This document shows, in pieces, positions 36,214 to 45,754 of a stretch of 64,000 bases of DNA (positions within the stretch are counted from its first letter, which is position 1; every line of letters begins with the position of its first letter). Where the stretch lies: the NCBI GenBank assembly GCA_905198155.1, contig CAJKBQ010000018.1:3012-67011 (forward strand), read 5' to 3'. Made by a program: the position numbers and the translations under genes. Under the pieces are notes generated by a model, which saw only the letters and a program-made list of their open reading frames with translations, did not search any database and was not told where the DNA came from. The stretch comes from an uncultured Eubacteriales bacterium (GTDB lineage Bacteria > Bacillota > Clostridia > Oscillospirales > Acutalibacteraceae).

Positions 36214-36588
36214 TCATTCCGGGCGGCGTTTGCGGTGCAGCAATTCCGCCAGCCCGAACAGCAGCAGGAACACCGCAAACCCTTTCCGCAGGAAGCCGCC
36301 GCCGATTTGCGGGCCAAGCTGCGCGCCGAGCCATGCGCCCAGCACACCGGCCGGCGCCGTCCGCCGCCACAAACGCCAGTCAATCTGCTTTTTGCGGCTG
36401 TGCAGCACGATGGCCGCCGCGGCGCACGGCAGAAAAAATGTGAGGTTGATGCCCTGCGCTTGGAGCTGCGGCAGACCGGCGCACAGCGTGAGGTACAGAA
36501 TCAGCACGCTGCCGCCGCCCAAGCCCATTGCGCCGAGCGCACCGGCGGCAAATCCGGCAGCCAGCGCCGCCCAATTCAGCGCATCCAT
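36214..36588 (-). CDS. Half-size TauE/SafE (TSUP) family membrane protein, copy 2
   Basis: 124 residues with about four hydrophobic helices. The glycine-rich GALGAMGLGGGSVLILYL matches the N-terminal TSUP signature. Canonical TauE/SafE proteins are about 250 residues with two such repeats; here each repeat is a separate gene. The ATG overlaps the 3' end of copy 1 by 13 bp with only a weak ribosome site, so the two are probably co-translated and form a heteromer that exports an organic or sulfur anion. Confidence 0.78.
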   Translation of the reverse strand: MDALNWAALAAGFAAGALGAMGLGGGSVLILYLTLCAGLPQLQAQGINLTFFLPCAAAAIVLHSRKKQIDWRLWRRTAPAGVLGAWLGAQLGPQIGGGFLRKGFAVFLLLFGLAELLHRKRRPE

Positions 36589-36935
36589 AACCGCACCGCC
36601 GCCCACAGCATAAACAGGCCGAATATGCGCCGCAGCAGGTCGGCCGGAACGTGCGGCAGCAGTGCCGCGCCGGCCAGCGCGCCCAGCAGTCCGCCCGGCA
36701 GATACGGCAGGGCGTCCGCCCAATCGAACAGGCCGCCGCCGCGGTATGCCAGTGCGCTCACAACGCAGACCGGCAGGATGACTGCGACGCTGGTGGCGTG
36801 GGCGCGCCGCGTATCGCACCCGGCGCGGCGCAGCACCGGAACAGCGATCAGGCCGCCGGCCGCGCCCAGCAGTCCGTTGACCAGTCCGGCGGCTGCGCCG
36901 CCCAATGCGGCGCGGAGCGATGCATATTTTTTCAT
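36576..36935 (-). CDS. Half-size TauE/SafE (TSUP) family membrane protein, copy 1
   Basis: 119 residues, about four helices, with the same signature: AAGLVNGLLGAAGGLIAVPVL, then ATSVAVILPVCVVSAL. AAAGGGG lies about 9 nt before ATG 36935; in-frame codons upstream read through the terminator at 37001. Companion of copy 2. Confidence 0.78.
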   Translation of the reverse strand: MKKYASLRAALGGAAAGLVNGLLGAAGGLIAVPVLRRAGCDTRRAHATSVAVILPVCVVSALAYRGGGLFDWADALPYLPGGLLGALAGAALLPHVPADLLRRIFGLFMLWAAVRLWMR

Positions 36936-37000
36936 TGGAAACCGTCCCCTTTCGGGGGTAGTATCGGCGATTGGGCGCGGTTTTACGCAGACGGGCGCAA

Positions 37001-37030
37001 AAAAAGCGAAGCCTTCGGGCTTCGCTTTTT
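37001..37030. terminator. Terminator after the rimP-to-ribF operon
   Basis: AAAAAGCGAAGCC (37001-37013) pairs perfectly with GGCTTCGCTTTTT (37018-37030) around TTCG; symmetrical, so it works on either strand. Confidence 0.92.
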
Positions 37031-37053
37031 GGCATGTTGTAATATTATGGCGA

Positions 37054-37971
37054 TTATGGATTGATCGGATTCGTTTCGCCCATTTGCGCCAGCACGCGTT
37101 CGGCGGCGGCCGCATCGCGCGTGATCTGCTGCCGCAGCAGCTCGATGGAATCGAATTTTTGCTCCGGGCGCAGGAATTGCAGCAGCTGCACCGGCACGCA
37201 TTTGCCGTACAGGTCGCCGCGGTACCCGGCGATGCAGGTTTCGGCCAGCGGGCCGTCTGCGCCGACGGTCGGCTTCACGCCGATGTTGGTGACGGCGTGG
37301 TACCGGCGGCCGTCGATGGTGACGGCGGCGGCATACACGCCGAATTTCGGCAGGACAAACGATTCTGGGAACGGCTGATTGATCGTCGGCAGACCGATGG
37401 TACGCCCCAGTGCACGGCCGTGAACAACCGGAAAGTCGATTTCGTACGGGCGGCCGAGCATCCGAGCAGCAGCTTTCATCTCTCCGGCGGTGACCGCGGC
37501 GCGGATGCGCGTGGAGCTGACGGGGGCGCCGTCCATGGTCACCGGCTCCGCCACCGCCGTTTCGATGCCATACCGGGCGCACAGCCGCATCAGCGCATCG
37601 CTGTCCCCGGCGCCGCGGCAGCCGAACCGGTAGTTGAACCCGCACGACACGCGGCGCGCGTGCAGGCGGCGGTGCAGGATATCGCGCACAAACGTTTCCG
37701 GCGTCAGATCCCGCAGCGACGCGAAGTCCGCCAGGTACAGCCGGGCAATCCCCAGTTCCGCCAGCTGCGCGTGCTGCTGGCGCGCCGACGTCAATTGGCG
37801 CGTGTGCTTCACCGCCGGGATCAGATCCCGGAACGTAAACACCGCCGGCGTCAGCGCCGGATCCGTCTGTACCGCACGCAGCACCTGTACATGGCCGATG
37901 TGAATCCCGTCGAAGCCGCCGAGCGCCAGCGCCAGCGGACGATCCGACGTCAATTGGTCGCAAATCTGCAT
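37054..37971 (-). CDS. ribF: Bifunctional riboflavin kinase/FAD synthetase
   Basis: 305 residues. N-terminal nucleotidyltransferase: ALALGGFDGIHIGHVQVL (the G-F-D-G-x-H-x-G-H motif), FVRDILHRRL, VSCGFNYRFG and SSTRIRAAV. C-terminal riboflavin kinase: GRALGRTIGLPTINQPFP, KFGVYAA, NIGVKPTVG. It makes FMN then FAD. ATG 37971 has GGGGGAG 4-5 nt upstream; ATG 37989 in the same frame overlaps truB's stop and is the alternative. Last gene of the operon; truB-ribF adjacency is conserved. Confidence 0.94.
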   Translation of the reverse strand: MQICDQLTSDRPLALALGGFDGIHIGHVQVLRAVQTDPALTPAVFTFRDLIPAVKHTRQLTSARQQHAQLAELGIARLYLADFASLRDLTPETFVRDILHRRLHARRVSCGFNYRFGCRGAGDSDALMRLCARYGIETAVAEPVTMDGAPVSSTRIRAAVTAGEMKAAARMLGRPYEIDFPVVHGRALGRTIGLPTINQPFPESFVLPKFGVYAAAVTIDGRRYHAVTNIGVKPTVGADGPLAETCIAGYRGDLYGKCVPVQLLQFLRPEQKFDSIELLRQQITRDAAAAERVLAQMGETNPINP

Positions 37972-37988
37972 ATGATCTCCCCCATGCA

Positions 37989-38897
37989 TCAATCGGAATC
38001 CGCGCCGAACAGCCGCAGTACGGCTACTTCCTGCGCGTCGGCGCGGAAAGTGCCCAGCCCCACGAACCGGCCGGCCGGGTCGTGCAGCCGGAACTGCGTG
38101 CCGTCCGATACGGATTTGCGCAGCGGCAGTCGGTCGGCCGCCAATGCACCGCCGTTGGCGAAGCGGCGCGCCTGATTGTCCGTCACGCGCAGCACCGGCA
38201 GCGACCCGAACAGCGTTTCCACCGGGCGCAGGTGCGCAGCGGCCGTTTCCGGATCCATGGCGCGCACATCCGCCAGCGGAACGGCGTCCGCCAGGGTAAA
38301 TCCGCACGCCGCCGTGCGCCGCAGCGCCGTCATCACCGCGCCGCAGCCGAGCGCTTCGCCCAAGTCGGCGATTAACGTTCGGATGTAGGTGCCTTTGGAA
38401 CAGCGCACGCGCAATTGCCCCGTCCCGGACGGCGGGTCGAACGCCAGCACCGTCAGCTCATGCACCGTAACCGGGCGCGCCGGACGATCGACTTCAATGC
38501 CCTGCCGCGCCAGGTCGTACAGCCGGACGCCGTTCTGCCGGACGGCCGACATCATCGGCGGGATTTGCAGAATCTCGCCGCGCAGCGGGGCGCACGCGCG
38601 TTCCACGTCGGCCGGTAACGCGTCAAACGGCGATTCCGCCTGCACGGTTCCCCAAATATCCTGCGTGTCGGTGCGCAGTCCGAGGCGGAACGACGCGTCG
38701 TACGCCTTGTCGCTGTCCGGCAGCAGCGAGGCCGCGCGCGTCGCGTTCCCCACCAAAATCGGCAGCACGCCGGTCGCCATCGGGTCGAGCGTGCCGGTAT
38801 GGCCGATCTTGCGGGTGCGGAACACACGGCGCAGCACTGCGACAGCGTCGAACGACGTGAATTCCTGCGGCTTGTCCAAAATCAGTACGCCGTTCAC
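37989..38897 (-). CDS. truB: tRNA pseudouridine-55 synthase
   Basis: 302 residues. NGVLILDKPQEFTSF at the N-terminus, catalytic Asp in GHTGTLDPMATG, then AYDASFRLGLRTDTQD, IPPMMSAVRQNGVRLYDLAR and RVRCSKGTYIRTL. It makes the universal T-loop pseudouridine. Start GTG 38897 overlaps nrnA's stop as GTGA, with GGAGGG upstream; the long upstream extension lies inside nrnA. Confidence 0.94.
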   Translation of the reverse strand: MNGVLILDKPQEFTSFDAVAVLRRVFRTRKIGHTGTLDPMATGVLPILVGNATRAASLLPDSDKAYDASFRLGLRTDTQDIWGTVQAESPFDALPADVERACAPLRGEILQIPPMMSAVRQNGVRLYDLARQGIEVDRPARPVTVHELTVLAFDPPSGTGQLRVRCSKGTYIRTLIADLGEALGCGAVMTALRRTAACGFTLADAVPLADVRAMDPETAAAHLRPVETLFGSLPVLRVTDNQARRFANGGALAADRLPLRKSVSDGTQFRLHDPAGRFVGLGTFRADAQEVAVLRLFGADSD

Positions 38898-39853
38898 GCT
38901 TTGCCCTCCGCCTGCACAAACGGCGCGCACGCGGCCAGCAGCCGCTGCACCACGTCGTCGCAGCGGCCGGACAGGCGGCATCCGGCGGCGCGCACATGGC
39001 CGCCGCCGCCCAGCGTGCGGCAGAGCGCCGACGCATCGACCGATTCGGTGGTGCGCACCGAGACTTTGTAGTCGCCGGGGGCGCGTTCGCGGACGGTGAG
39101 GCCGATGTCTACCCCGGCGATGTTGCGCGGGATGGGCGCCAGGCCGTCGAGGTCGCTGTCCGTCGCGCCGGAGGCGGCGATCATGTCCAGCGACAGGCGC
39201 ATCACCGCCACGCGGCCGTCGTAGGCATATTGCAGTCCGTCGAGCGCCATGCGCTCAATGGCCAGGCGGCTGGGCGTTTTGATTTCAAACATTTGCATAT
39301 TGATGGCCGCAGCGTCTGCACCGGCTTCCATCAAATCGGCGGCCAGCCGCAGCGTACGGGGCGTGGTGTTGGAGTAGCGGAAGCAGCCGGTGTCGGTACA
39401 CAGGCCGGTGTACAGGCAGTTCGCAATGTCCCGGTTCAGCGGGACACCGAGCGCGTGCAGCACCTGCGCGATCAGCTCGCACGCGGCGGCGGCCGATGCA
39501 TCCACCAGCGATTCGCGCGTCCACCCGGTGTTGGAGCCGTGGTGATCGATGCCCAGATCGGCGGCAAATTCGTATTGCTCGCGCAGCGTACCCAGCAGCT
39601 GCGGGTCGGCGAGATCGACCGCAACGACAAAGTCGGGGTCAAACGTCTGCACCGTCAGCGGCGCCAGCATAGATTGGTATTTGCCCGGGACGGGGTCGGC
39701 GCATACAAACTGCGCCTGCTTGCCCAGCGCGCGCAGCCCCAGGCAGAGTGCACCCGCGCAGCCCAGTGTGTCGCCGTCCGGCGACTGATGCGTCAGTACG
39801 CGGATGCGGTCGTGCGCGGCCAGCCGGGCGGCCGCTTCCTGAACGGTAATCAT
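38894..39853 (-). CDS. nrnA: DHH-family phosphoesterase, NrnA-like (oligoribonuclease/pAp phosphatase)
   Basis: 319 residues. DHH-family motifs are HQSPDGDTLG, VAVDLADPQ, the name-giving IDHHGSN, and GLCTDTGCFRYSNT; the DHHA1 C-terminal domain ends in GGGGHVRAAGCRL, a nucleotide-binding loop. It degrades nano-RNAs and/or pAp. Start overlaps rbfA's stop as ATGA; located between rbfA and truB as in many Firmicutes. Confidence 0.92.
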   Translation of the reverse strand: MITVQEAAARLAAHDRIRVLTHQSPDGDTLGCAGALCLGLRALGKQAQFVCADPVPGKYQSMLAPLTVQTFDPDFVVAVDLADPQLLGTLREQYEFAADLGIDHHGSNTGWTRESLVDASAAAACELIAQVLHALGVPLNRDIANCLYTGLCTDTGCFRYSNTTPRTLRLAADLMEAGADAAAINMQMFEIKTPSRLAIERMALDGLQYAYDGRVAVMRLSLDMIAASGATDSDLDGLAPIPRNIAGVDIGLTVRERAPGDYKVSVRTTESVDASALCRTLGGGGHVRAAGCRLSGRCDDVVQRLLAACAPFVQAEGKA

Positions 39854-40236
39854 TCCGGCTGCTCCTTCCCCGGCGCGTCGTGCAGCGCGCTTTGCTGCTT
39901 CAATTCTTCCAGCTTACGGGAAATCTCCGCGCTGTACGCGATGGAGTCGCTGGCGATGAATTGCAGCTTCGGTACGTGCCGCAGCGACAGGCGGCTGCCC
40001 AGCTCGGTGCGGATATACCCGGCGGCGCTGGTCAACCCTTCGACGGCCTTCTGCGCGCGCGCCAGCCCCTCCATGGCGCTGACGGTCACTTTGCAGTACG
40101 ACAGGTCGCTGCTGACTTCGACCCGCACAATGCTCAGCAGGATCCCCTGCACGCGCGGATCTTTGAGCGTACGGAAGATGTCGGTCAGTTCCCGCCGAAT
40201 GTCTTCGGAATTGCGCTGATATTTATGACTCGGCAT
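39850..40236 (-). CDS. rbfA: Ribosome-binding factor A
   Basis: 128 residues, KH-like fold with the usual RbfA opening (HKYQRNSEDIRREL, DPRVQG) and VSSDLSYCKVTVSAMEG. Helps mature the 5' end of 16S rRNA. AAAGGAG precedes ATG 40236 at about 12 nt. Follows infB after an 88-nt gap that holds a GGGGCGG/CCGCCCC hairpin without a U-run. Confidence 0.92.
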   Translation of the reverse strand: MPSHKYQRNSEDIRRELTDIFRTLKDPRVQGILLSIVRVEVSSDLSYCKVTVSAMEGLARAQKAVEGLTSAAGYIRTELGSRLSLRHVPKLQFIASDSIAYSAEISRKLEELKQQSALHDAPGKEQPE

Positions 40237-40324
40237 GGTGTCCGTGTCTCCTTTCACATTTGATATTGACGGCAAAGGGGCGGATGAATTTCCCCCGCCC
40301 CTGCCGATTGATCCGATTGTGGAA

Positions 40325-43099
40325 TTAACCTTCGCGGTATTCTTCCATCACATAAACTTCGAAAATATCGCCCTCTTTGAGGTCGTTGAACCGCTCCAGA
40401 CCGATGCCGCACTCGTAGCCCTGGGCGACTTCTTTGACGTCGTCTTTGAACCGGCGGAGGGAAGCGATTTTGTCGTCGGCGATGATGATGCCGTCGCGCA
40501 CGATGCGCAGCAGCGCGGCGCGGGTGATTTTGCCCTCCAGCACATAGGAACCGGCGATGGTGCCGACGTTGGACACTTTGTACACCTGGCGGCATTCGGC
40601 ACGGCCCAGCACGTTTTCGCGGAACTTGGGCGCGAGCATTCCCTTCATGGCAGACTCGATTTCTTCGATGCAGTCATAGATCACGCGGTACAGCCGCATA
40701 TCGACGCCGCTGCGCTTGGCGTTTTCTTCGGCGACCGGGTCGGGACGGACGTTGAACCCGACGATGATCGCGTTCGACGCCGAGGCGAGCATCACGTCGG
40801 ACTCGTTGACCGCGCCGACGCCGCAGTGAATCACATGGACGCGGACTTCGTCGTTGGACAGTTTTTCGAGCGACTGGCGCACCGCTTCGACCGAGCCCTG
40901 CACGTCGGCCTTCACGATCACTTTCAGTTCTTTGATTTCGCCCTGCTGCATCTGGTCGAACAGGTTATCCAGCGTGACCTTGGTCTGCGCGTTGAAAACT
41001 TCCTCTTTCTGCTCGTTGCGGCGCTGATCGACCAGCTCGCGCGCGAGGTGTTCGTCGGACACGACGTTGAAGATGTCGCCGCCGACCGGCACGTCGTCGA
41101 GGCCGGTGATTTCCACCGGGACGCTCGGGCCGGCCGAGGTGATTTTGCGGCCGCGGTCGTCGGTCATAGCGCGCACACGCCCCACCGTCGCACCTGCAAC
41201 GATGATATCACCGGCGTGCAGCGTACCGTTTTGCACCAGCACGGTCGCGATCGGGCCTTTGCCCTTGTCGAGCCGCGCTTCGATGACGGTGCCCTTGGCG
41301 GCGCGATCCGGATTGGCTTTCAGCTCTTTCATGTCCGCCACCAGGGTAATCATTTCGAGCAGATCGTCAATGCCCTGCTTCGTGACGGCCGACACCGGGA
41401 TGCACGGCACGTCGCCGCCCCATTCTTCCGGCACCAGTTCGTACTCGGTCAGCTGCTGCTTGACCTGATCGGGATTGGCGTGCGGTTTATCCATTTTGTT
41501 GATCGCGACGATGATCGACACGCCCGCCGCTTTGGCGTGGTTGATCGCTTCGACCGTCTGCGGCATGATGCCGTCGTCCGCGGCAACGACCAGCACGGCG
41601 ATATCCGTCACCTGCGCGCCGCGGGCACGCATGGTGGTGAATGCGGCGTGGCCGGGCGTGTCGAGGAACGTAATCTCGCGGTCGCCGAGCTTCACGCGGT
41701 AGGCGCCGATGTGCTGCGTGATGCCGCCGGCTTCGGTGGACGTGACGTGCGCGTGGCGGATGGCGTCGAGCAGCGAGGTTTTGCCGTGATCGACGTGACC
41801 CATGACGACCACAACCGGCGCGCGCGGCACCAGATTTTCGTCGGCGTCTTCGCTGTCGTCGATGATCCGCTCTTCGATCGTCACAACGACTTCTTTTTCC
41901 ACTTTCGCGTTGAATTCCATCGCGACCAGTTCAGCGGTGTCGAAATCGATCGTGTCGTTGACCGTTGCAAACGTCCCGAGCGCCATCAGTTTTTTAATGA
42001 CTTCGGCAGCGGTCGCTTTGAGGCGCAGCGCCAGTTCGCCAACCGTGATTTCTTCCGGCACAGAGATGGTCATCGGCTTTTTCTGGCGCTCCATCGCAAT
42101 GCGGCGCAGGCGTTCCTGCTCCGTCTCTTTGCGCGAACGCGGCCGACCGCGATCCTGCTTGGAGCGCTGGTTCAGCTTCTGCTTGGCGGCGCTGGTTTCG
42201 TTTTTCACCTTGTCGTACGCCATGCGGTCGTACTTTTCGTTGTATTTGTCGATCTCCACATTGGACGTGCGCGTATCGACGATGCGCACCGATTTGCGGA
42301 AGTCGTCGGTTTCCGTCGTCGTCTGCACCACCGGTTTCTGCTGCGGCGGCTTCAGCGCATTTTTCTGCGGCTTGGCCGGCGCGCGGTTGGCGTCTTTGCC
42401 GCTCGTGGGTGCATTGGGCCGCGGCGCATTCTGCTTCTTGCCGTCGCGGTTCTCTTTGCCGCCGTTGTCTTTCGGCGCAGGTTTGGATTTCCGGTCGCCG
42501 CGGTCATTGCGGTCGCTGCGATCCGGGCGATCCTTGCGCTTGTCGCCCTGCGGGCGGGCTTTGTCTTTCGGCGCATCAGCTTTGGCCGGTTTGGCAGGTT
42601 GTTCGGCCTTGACCGGCTCTGCTTTCTCCGGTTTGGCGGGCTGCTCGGCTTTGGCCGGTTCGGTTTTTTCCGGCTGCGCGGGCTGCTCGGCTTTGGCCGG
42701 CTCGGTTTTTTCCGGCTGCGCGGGCTGCTCAGCTTTGGCCGGCTCTGTTTTCTCCGGTTTGGCGGGCTGCTCAGCTTTCGTCGGTTCCGCTTTCTCCGGC
42801 TGCGCGGGCTGCTCGGCTTTCACCGGTTCCTCTTTCTCCGAACGTGCGGGCTGTTCGGCTTTGACCGACTCCGATTTCTCCGAACGTGCAGCCTGATGGC
42901 TGAAATATTCGTCGAAATTCGGCACTTCGGCCTGCTTGGTGAACGCGTCGAAAATCACATTCAACTCCGATTCGCTCAGCGTTGTCGTCGGTTTTTTGGT
43001 CTGGCCGGTGTACTCGTGCAGCACGTCCGCAACCTCTTTGTTGGATTTATTCAAATCCTTGGCCACTTCCCCCAGCCTGTATTTAATCATCATCGTCAT
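40325..43099 (-). CDS. infB: Translation initiation factor IF-2
   Basis: 924 residues. IF2_N domain ([20 protein letters not shown]), a long charged linker with seven 14-residue repeats (about residues 72-169), a basic Arg/Lys/Asp stretch, second IF2_N ([10 protein letters not shown] region), then the GTPase: G1 GHVDHGKT from about residue 434, G3 DTPGHAAF, G4 NKMDKP, and the C-terminal domains that bind fMet-tRNA. ATG 43099 has AAAGGA about 8 nt upstream; codons further upstream overlap ylxQ. Confidence 0.97.
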   Translation of the reverse strand: MTMMIKYRLGEVAKDLNKSNKEVADVLHEYTGQTKKPTTTLSESELNVIFDAFTKQAEVPNFDEYFSHQAARSEKSESVKAEQPARSEKEEPVKAEQPAQPEKAEPTKAEQPAKPEKTEPAKAEQPAQPEKTEPAKAEQPAQPEKTEPAKAEQPAKPEKAEPVKAEQPAKPAKADAPKDKARPQGDKRKDRPDRSDRNDRGDRKSKPAPKDNGGKENRDGKKQNAPRPNAPTSGKDANRAPAKPQKNALKPPQQKPVVQTTTETDDFRKSVRIVDTRTSNVEIDKYNEKYDRMAYDKVKNETSAAKQKLNQRSKQDRGRPRSRKETEQERLRRIAMERQKKPMTISVPEEITVGELALRLKATAAEVIKKLMALGTFATVNDTIDFDTAELVAMEFNAKVEKEVVVTIEERIIDDSEDADENLVPRAPVVVVMGHVDHGKTSLLDAIRHAHVTSTEAGGITQHIGAYRVKLGDREITFLDTPGHAAFTTMRARGAQVTDIAVLVVAADDGIMPQTVEAINHAKAAGVSIIVAINKMDKPHANPDQVKQQLTEYELVPEEWGGDVPCIPVSAVTKQGIDDLLEMITLVADMKELKANPDRAAKGTVIEARLDKGKGPIATVLVQNGTLHAGDIIVAGATVGRVRAMTDDRGRKITSAGPSVPVEITGLDDVPVGGDIFNVVSDEHLARELVDQRRNEQKEEVFNAQTKVTLDNLFDQMQQGEIKELKVIVKADVQGSVEAVRQSLEKLSNDEVRVHVIHCGVGAVNESDVMLASASNAIIVGFNVRPDPVAEENAKRSGVDMRLYRVIYDCIEEIESAMKGMLAPKFRENVLGRAECRQVYKVSNVGTIAGSYVLEGKITRAALLRIVRDGIIIADDKIASLRRFKDDVKEVAQGYECGIGLERFNDLKEGDIFEVYVMEEYREG
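42593..42886 (-). repeat. In-frame tandem repeat, 7 x 42 bp, in infB
   Basis: Seven consecutive 14-residue units of the form (R/Q/K)(S/P)EK(x)E(S/P)(x)KAEQPA. Units 4-6 are identical apart from the first residue. The repeats lie in the flexible linker, so copy number may vary without loss of function. Confidence 0.9.
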
Positions 43100-43158
43100 G
43101 ACCTGTCCTTTCTTACTCACCCAAAAACGAAACGTACGGGTTCCGTGCGTGTTCTGAT

Positions 43159-43497
43159 TCAATCAAGCGCCGTCGGTTGCAGCGGGGCTGCCAGCACGCG
43201 GGCTTTTTTCAGAAAACCCGGGTCGGTCAGCGCCAGCACGCCGGTCGGCGGGCAGCCGATTGCGTGGCCCAGCTGTGCCTGCGTACACGGCAGCAGCAGC
43301 ACGTCGGCGCCGGATTCTTCGGCGATGCGCCGCACGTTGCGGTCGGTGCGCGGGGCGCAGTCCGTCGTCAAAAATACGGCGTGCGCTTTGCGCCCGATCA
43401 GTGCGCCGGTGGCCGCGTCGAACCCGGCGGCAATCCGTCCGGCGCGGCGCGCGATGCCCAGCAGCGACAGCAGCTGCGCCAGTGTGGACTCATTCAT
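43159..43497 (-). CDS. ylxQ: L7Ae/L30e-family ribosome-associated protein (YlxQ)
   Basis: 112 residues. L7Ae-type RNA-binding fold: [35 protein letters not shown] and the [11 protein letters not shown] end. Standard small gene between ylxR and infB. GGAG precedes the ATG, and the start overlaps the ylxR stop by 8 bp. Confidence 0.88.
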   Translation of the reverse strand: MNESTLAQLLSLLGIARRAGRIAAGFDAATGALIGRKAHAVFLTTDCAPRTDRNVRRIAEESGADVLLLPCTQAQLGHAIGCPPTGVLALTDPGFLKKARVLAAPLQPTALD

Positions 43498-43789
43498 GCG
43501 TCAGCTCCGCCTCCATTCGATCGTAAATTTCGTCCGGGATCGGACACCCCAGCGTCCGCTCCAACTTGTGTGCCTTCCGCGCGATGCGCAGGCACTCGGC
43601 GTTGGGGCATACATATGCGCCGCGGCCGGGCTTTTTTCCGGTGCGGTCCAGCGAGATCCCGCCGGGCGTCACCGTTCCGTCCTCGTTTTGCTGCTCCGGC
43701 GCGCGCACCACGCGCACCAGCTCTTTTTTGGGTTTCATCTCGCCGCAGCCCACGCACATCCGCGTTGGAATCTTTTTTTGCTGCTTCAT
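43490..43789 (-). CDS. ylxR: YlxR-family (DUF448) nucleic-acid-binding protein
   Basis: 99 residues. Signature TRMCVGCGEMKPKKELVRVVR, DRTGKKPGRGAYVC and a C-terminal helix. YlxR proteins bind RNA or act in transcription/ribosome biogenesis control. ATG 43789 has GAGGAGG 9-10 nt upstream; an in-frame GTG three codons earlier sits on the ribosome site and is rejected. Confidence 0.92.
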   Translation of the reverse strand: MKQQKKIPTRMCVGCGEMKPKKELVRVVRAPEQQNEDGTVTPGGISLDRTGKKPGRGAYVCPNAECLRIARKAHKLERTLGCPIPDEIYDRMEAELTHE

Positions 43790-43863
43790 CCAAAGCACCC
43801 TCCTCTCGCACCTGCGATTGCACTTGTAAATGATTGATTTGTGAATTTATACCATCCGCAAAC

Positions 43864-44958
43864 TTATTCCGCAGAGGCTGCTTCCGGCTGCGGCGCGGGT
43901 TTGAAGTCGCTTTCGGGGCGGATATCGATCTTCCACCCGGTCAGACGCGCGGCCAGACGGGCGTTTTGCCCGCGGTTGCCGATGGCCAGCGACAGCTGAT
44001 TGTCCGGCACCGCCACGCGGCATACATGGCTGCCGTCGGCCTCCGGGATCACTTGCAGCACCGTCGCTGGGGACAGCGCCGCGGAAATGAATTTGACCGG
44101 ATCGTCGCTGTATTCGACGATGTCGATTTTTTCGCCGCCCAGTTCTTCGACGATTTTGGTCACGCGGGTTCCGCGCGGGCCGATGCAGGCGCCGACGGCG
44201 TCCACGTTCGGGTCGCGGCTGGCGACGGCCAGCTTGGTGCGGGAACCGGCTTCGCGCGACACGGCTTTGATTTCGACCGTGCCGTCGTAGATTTCGGGCA
44301 CTTCCGTTTCAAACAGCCGCTTCACCATACCCGGATGCGTCCGGGAAATGAGGGCGCGGGGACCTTTTTCGGTTTCTTTGACGTCCACCACATAGACTTT
44401 GATGTGGTCGCCTTCTTTGAGGTGGTCGGCGCCGATCTGCTCTGTTTTGGGCAGGATGGCTTCGGCTTTGCCGATCATCAGGCTGGCCGCGCCGGTCCGC
44501 GGGTCGATCCGTTCCACCGTCGCCGTCACCAGTTCCTGATTGCGCTCCTGGAACTCCTGGAGCATCTGGCCGCGCTCCACTTCGCGGATGCCCTGGCGAA
44601 TCATGTGCTTGGCCGACTGCGCGCCGATCCGGCCGAATTCTTTGGTTTCCAGCAGGATATTGACTTTTTCGCCGACGGCGGCGTTGCGGTCGATCTTGCG
44701 CGCTTCGCTGAGGAAAATCTGGCGGCTGGGGTCGAGCGTTTCGCCCTCCGGCAGCTCGTCCGGCACGACCTCTTTGCGCAGAAAGACTTCAAACAGGCTT
44801 TGCGACGGGTCGATGTTGATCAGCACATCGTCGTTGCCGTTGTAGCTGCGTTTCACTGCGGTCGTGACCGCGCTTTTGATTTTGTCAAGCATAAATTCTG
44901 CCGGAATGCCTTTTTCCTTTTCCAGCATTTCCAATGCTTCAAAAAACTCCTGATTCAT
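43864..44958 (-). CDS. nusA: Transcription termination/antitermination protein NusA
   Basis: 364 residues. NusA N-terminal domain from MNQEFFEALEMLEKEKG, S1 domain around ELVTATVERID, and KH1/KH2 including VGACIGPRGTRV and SLAIGNRGQNARLAARLTGWKIDI. Short Ala/Glu/Pro tail without the acidic repeats of proteobacteria. GGAGGG precedes ATG 44958. Overlap/near-contact with rimP (gap 29 nt). Confidence 0.96.
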   Translation of the reverse strand: MNQEFFEALEMLEKEKGIPAEFMLDKIKSAVTTAVKRSYNGNDDVLINIDPSQSLFEVFLRKEVVPDELPEGETLDPSRQIFLSEARKIDRNAAVGEKVNILLETKEFGRIGAQSAKHMIRQGIREVERGQMLQEFQERNQELVTATVERIDPRTGAASLMIGKAEAILPKTEQIGADHLKEGDHIKVYVVDVKETEKGPRALISRTHPGMVKRLFETEVPEIYDGTVEIKAVSREAGSRTKLAVASRDPNVDAVGACIGPRGTRVTKIVEELGGEKIDIVEYSDDPVKFISAALSPATVLQVIPEADGSHVCRVAVPDNQLSLAIGNRGQNARLAARLTGWKIDIRPESDFKPAPQPEAASAE

Positions 44959-44987
44959 TTTCTGTTTGCCCTCCAATGCGATATTGT

Positions 44988-45485
44988 TCAAACGTTTTCA
45001 TCCGGCAGAAAATCCGGATCCACCAATGTAACGGATGCAAGATCTTTGCGGGCGGCCGCGTATTCGGCGCCGTCCGATTCGGTGATGCAGACCGCGCCGT
45101 CGCGCAGGCCCGTCAGCGTCCCGATGTGCGTGCGTTGGCCGGATGCGTCCGGCCGAATCAGCCGCAGCAGCACCGGCTGGCCGGTCAGCTGGGCAAAGTG
45201 CGCCGGGCGCGTCAGTTCGCGCTCGATTCCGGGCGACGACACCTCCAAGCTGTACGACTGGTCGATCGGGTCCGCTTCGTCCAGCGGGGCGTCAATCGCG
45301 CGGCTCATCGCCTCGCAGTCCTCGATGGTCACGCCGCCGTCGCGGTCGATAAAGATGCGCAGGATCCAGCTGGCGCCTTCCTTTACAAACCGTACGTCCC
45401 ACAGCTGAAGCCCCAGCCGCGCCGCGATCGGTTCGGCCAACTGCCAAACGACATCCACCGTATTCCCTTTCCGCGCATTTGCCAT
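44988..45485 (-). CDS. rimP: Ribosome maturation factor RimP
   Basis: 165 residues. Two-domain RimP: WDVRFVKEGASWILRIFID, then GVTIEDCEAMSRAIDAPLDE and SLEVSSPGIERELTRPAHF, which is diagnostic. Needed for 30S maturation. First gene of the nusA-infB operon, with a sigma-A promoter and an attenuator-like hairpin upstream. Confidence 0.94.
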   Translation of the reverse strand: MANARKGNTVDVVWQLAEPIAARLGLQLWDVRFVKEGASWILRIFIDRDGGVTIEDCEAMSRAIDAPLDEADPIDQSYSLEVSSPGIERELTRPAHFAQLTGQPVLLRLIRPDASGQRTHIGTLTGLRDGAVCITESDGAEYAAARKDLASVTLVDPDFLPDENV

Positions 45486-45538
45486 ACTTGATTCACCTGT
45501 TCCTTTCTGCCGCCGCGCTGTGCGGCTGCAAGATAAAC

Positions 45539-45564
45539 AAAAGAGCGGGTCGCCCCACTCTTTT
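45539..45564 (-). promoter_or_regulatory. Attenuator-like hairpin in the rimP-nusA leader
   Basis: On the minus strand AAAAGAG...CTCTTTT (7 bp) plus GGG/CCC inner pairs and a short loop, followed by TTTTGTTT. It sits between the promoter at 45591-45619 and rimP, so read-through would be needed for expression; NusA autocontrol by such a site is plausible. Confidence 0.65.
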
Positions 45565-45590
45565 CATTCATCCTATTCACTTCCGGATAT

Positions 45591-45619
45591 AGTATACCAC
45601 ATTCTGTGTTAAAATGCAA
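45591..45619 (-). promoter_or_regulatory. Promoter of the rimP-nusA-infB-ribF operon
   Basis: TTGCAT (45614-45619), 17-nt spacer, TGTGG-TATACT with -10 at 45591-45596. Confidence 0.85.
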
Positions 45620-45754
45620 GACTTAATTTGCACGACAAACGAATTTTCTTTTGCGGGAATTCCAGCATTATTGATAAATCCGCGATTTTTGGGGCGCGGC
45701 ATTGTTTTGCGCGCGGGGTAATGGGCGGATGCGGGCGCAGGCAAATATGCAGCT

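Noticed and set aside
40268..40306. Terminator between infB and rbfA
   Set aside because: GGGGCGG/CCGCCCC hairpin exists but no U-run follows on the transcribed strand, and rbfA is needed downstream; not called as a terminator.
42593..42886. CRISPR array
   Set aside because: The 42-bp units are in-frame coding repeats within infB with no unique spacers.
40235..43837. 1200-codon plus-strand frame opposite infB
   Set aside because: Mirror of infB codon bias; translation is Phe/His/Arg repetitive and lacks any ribosome site or domain.
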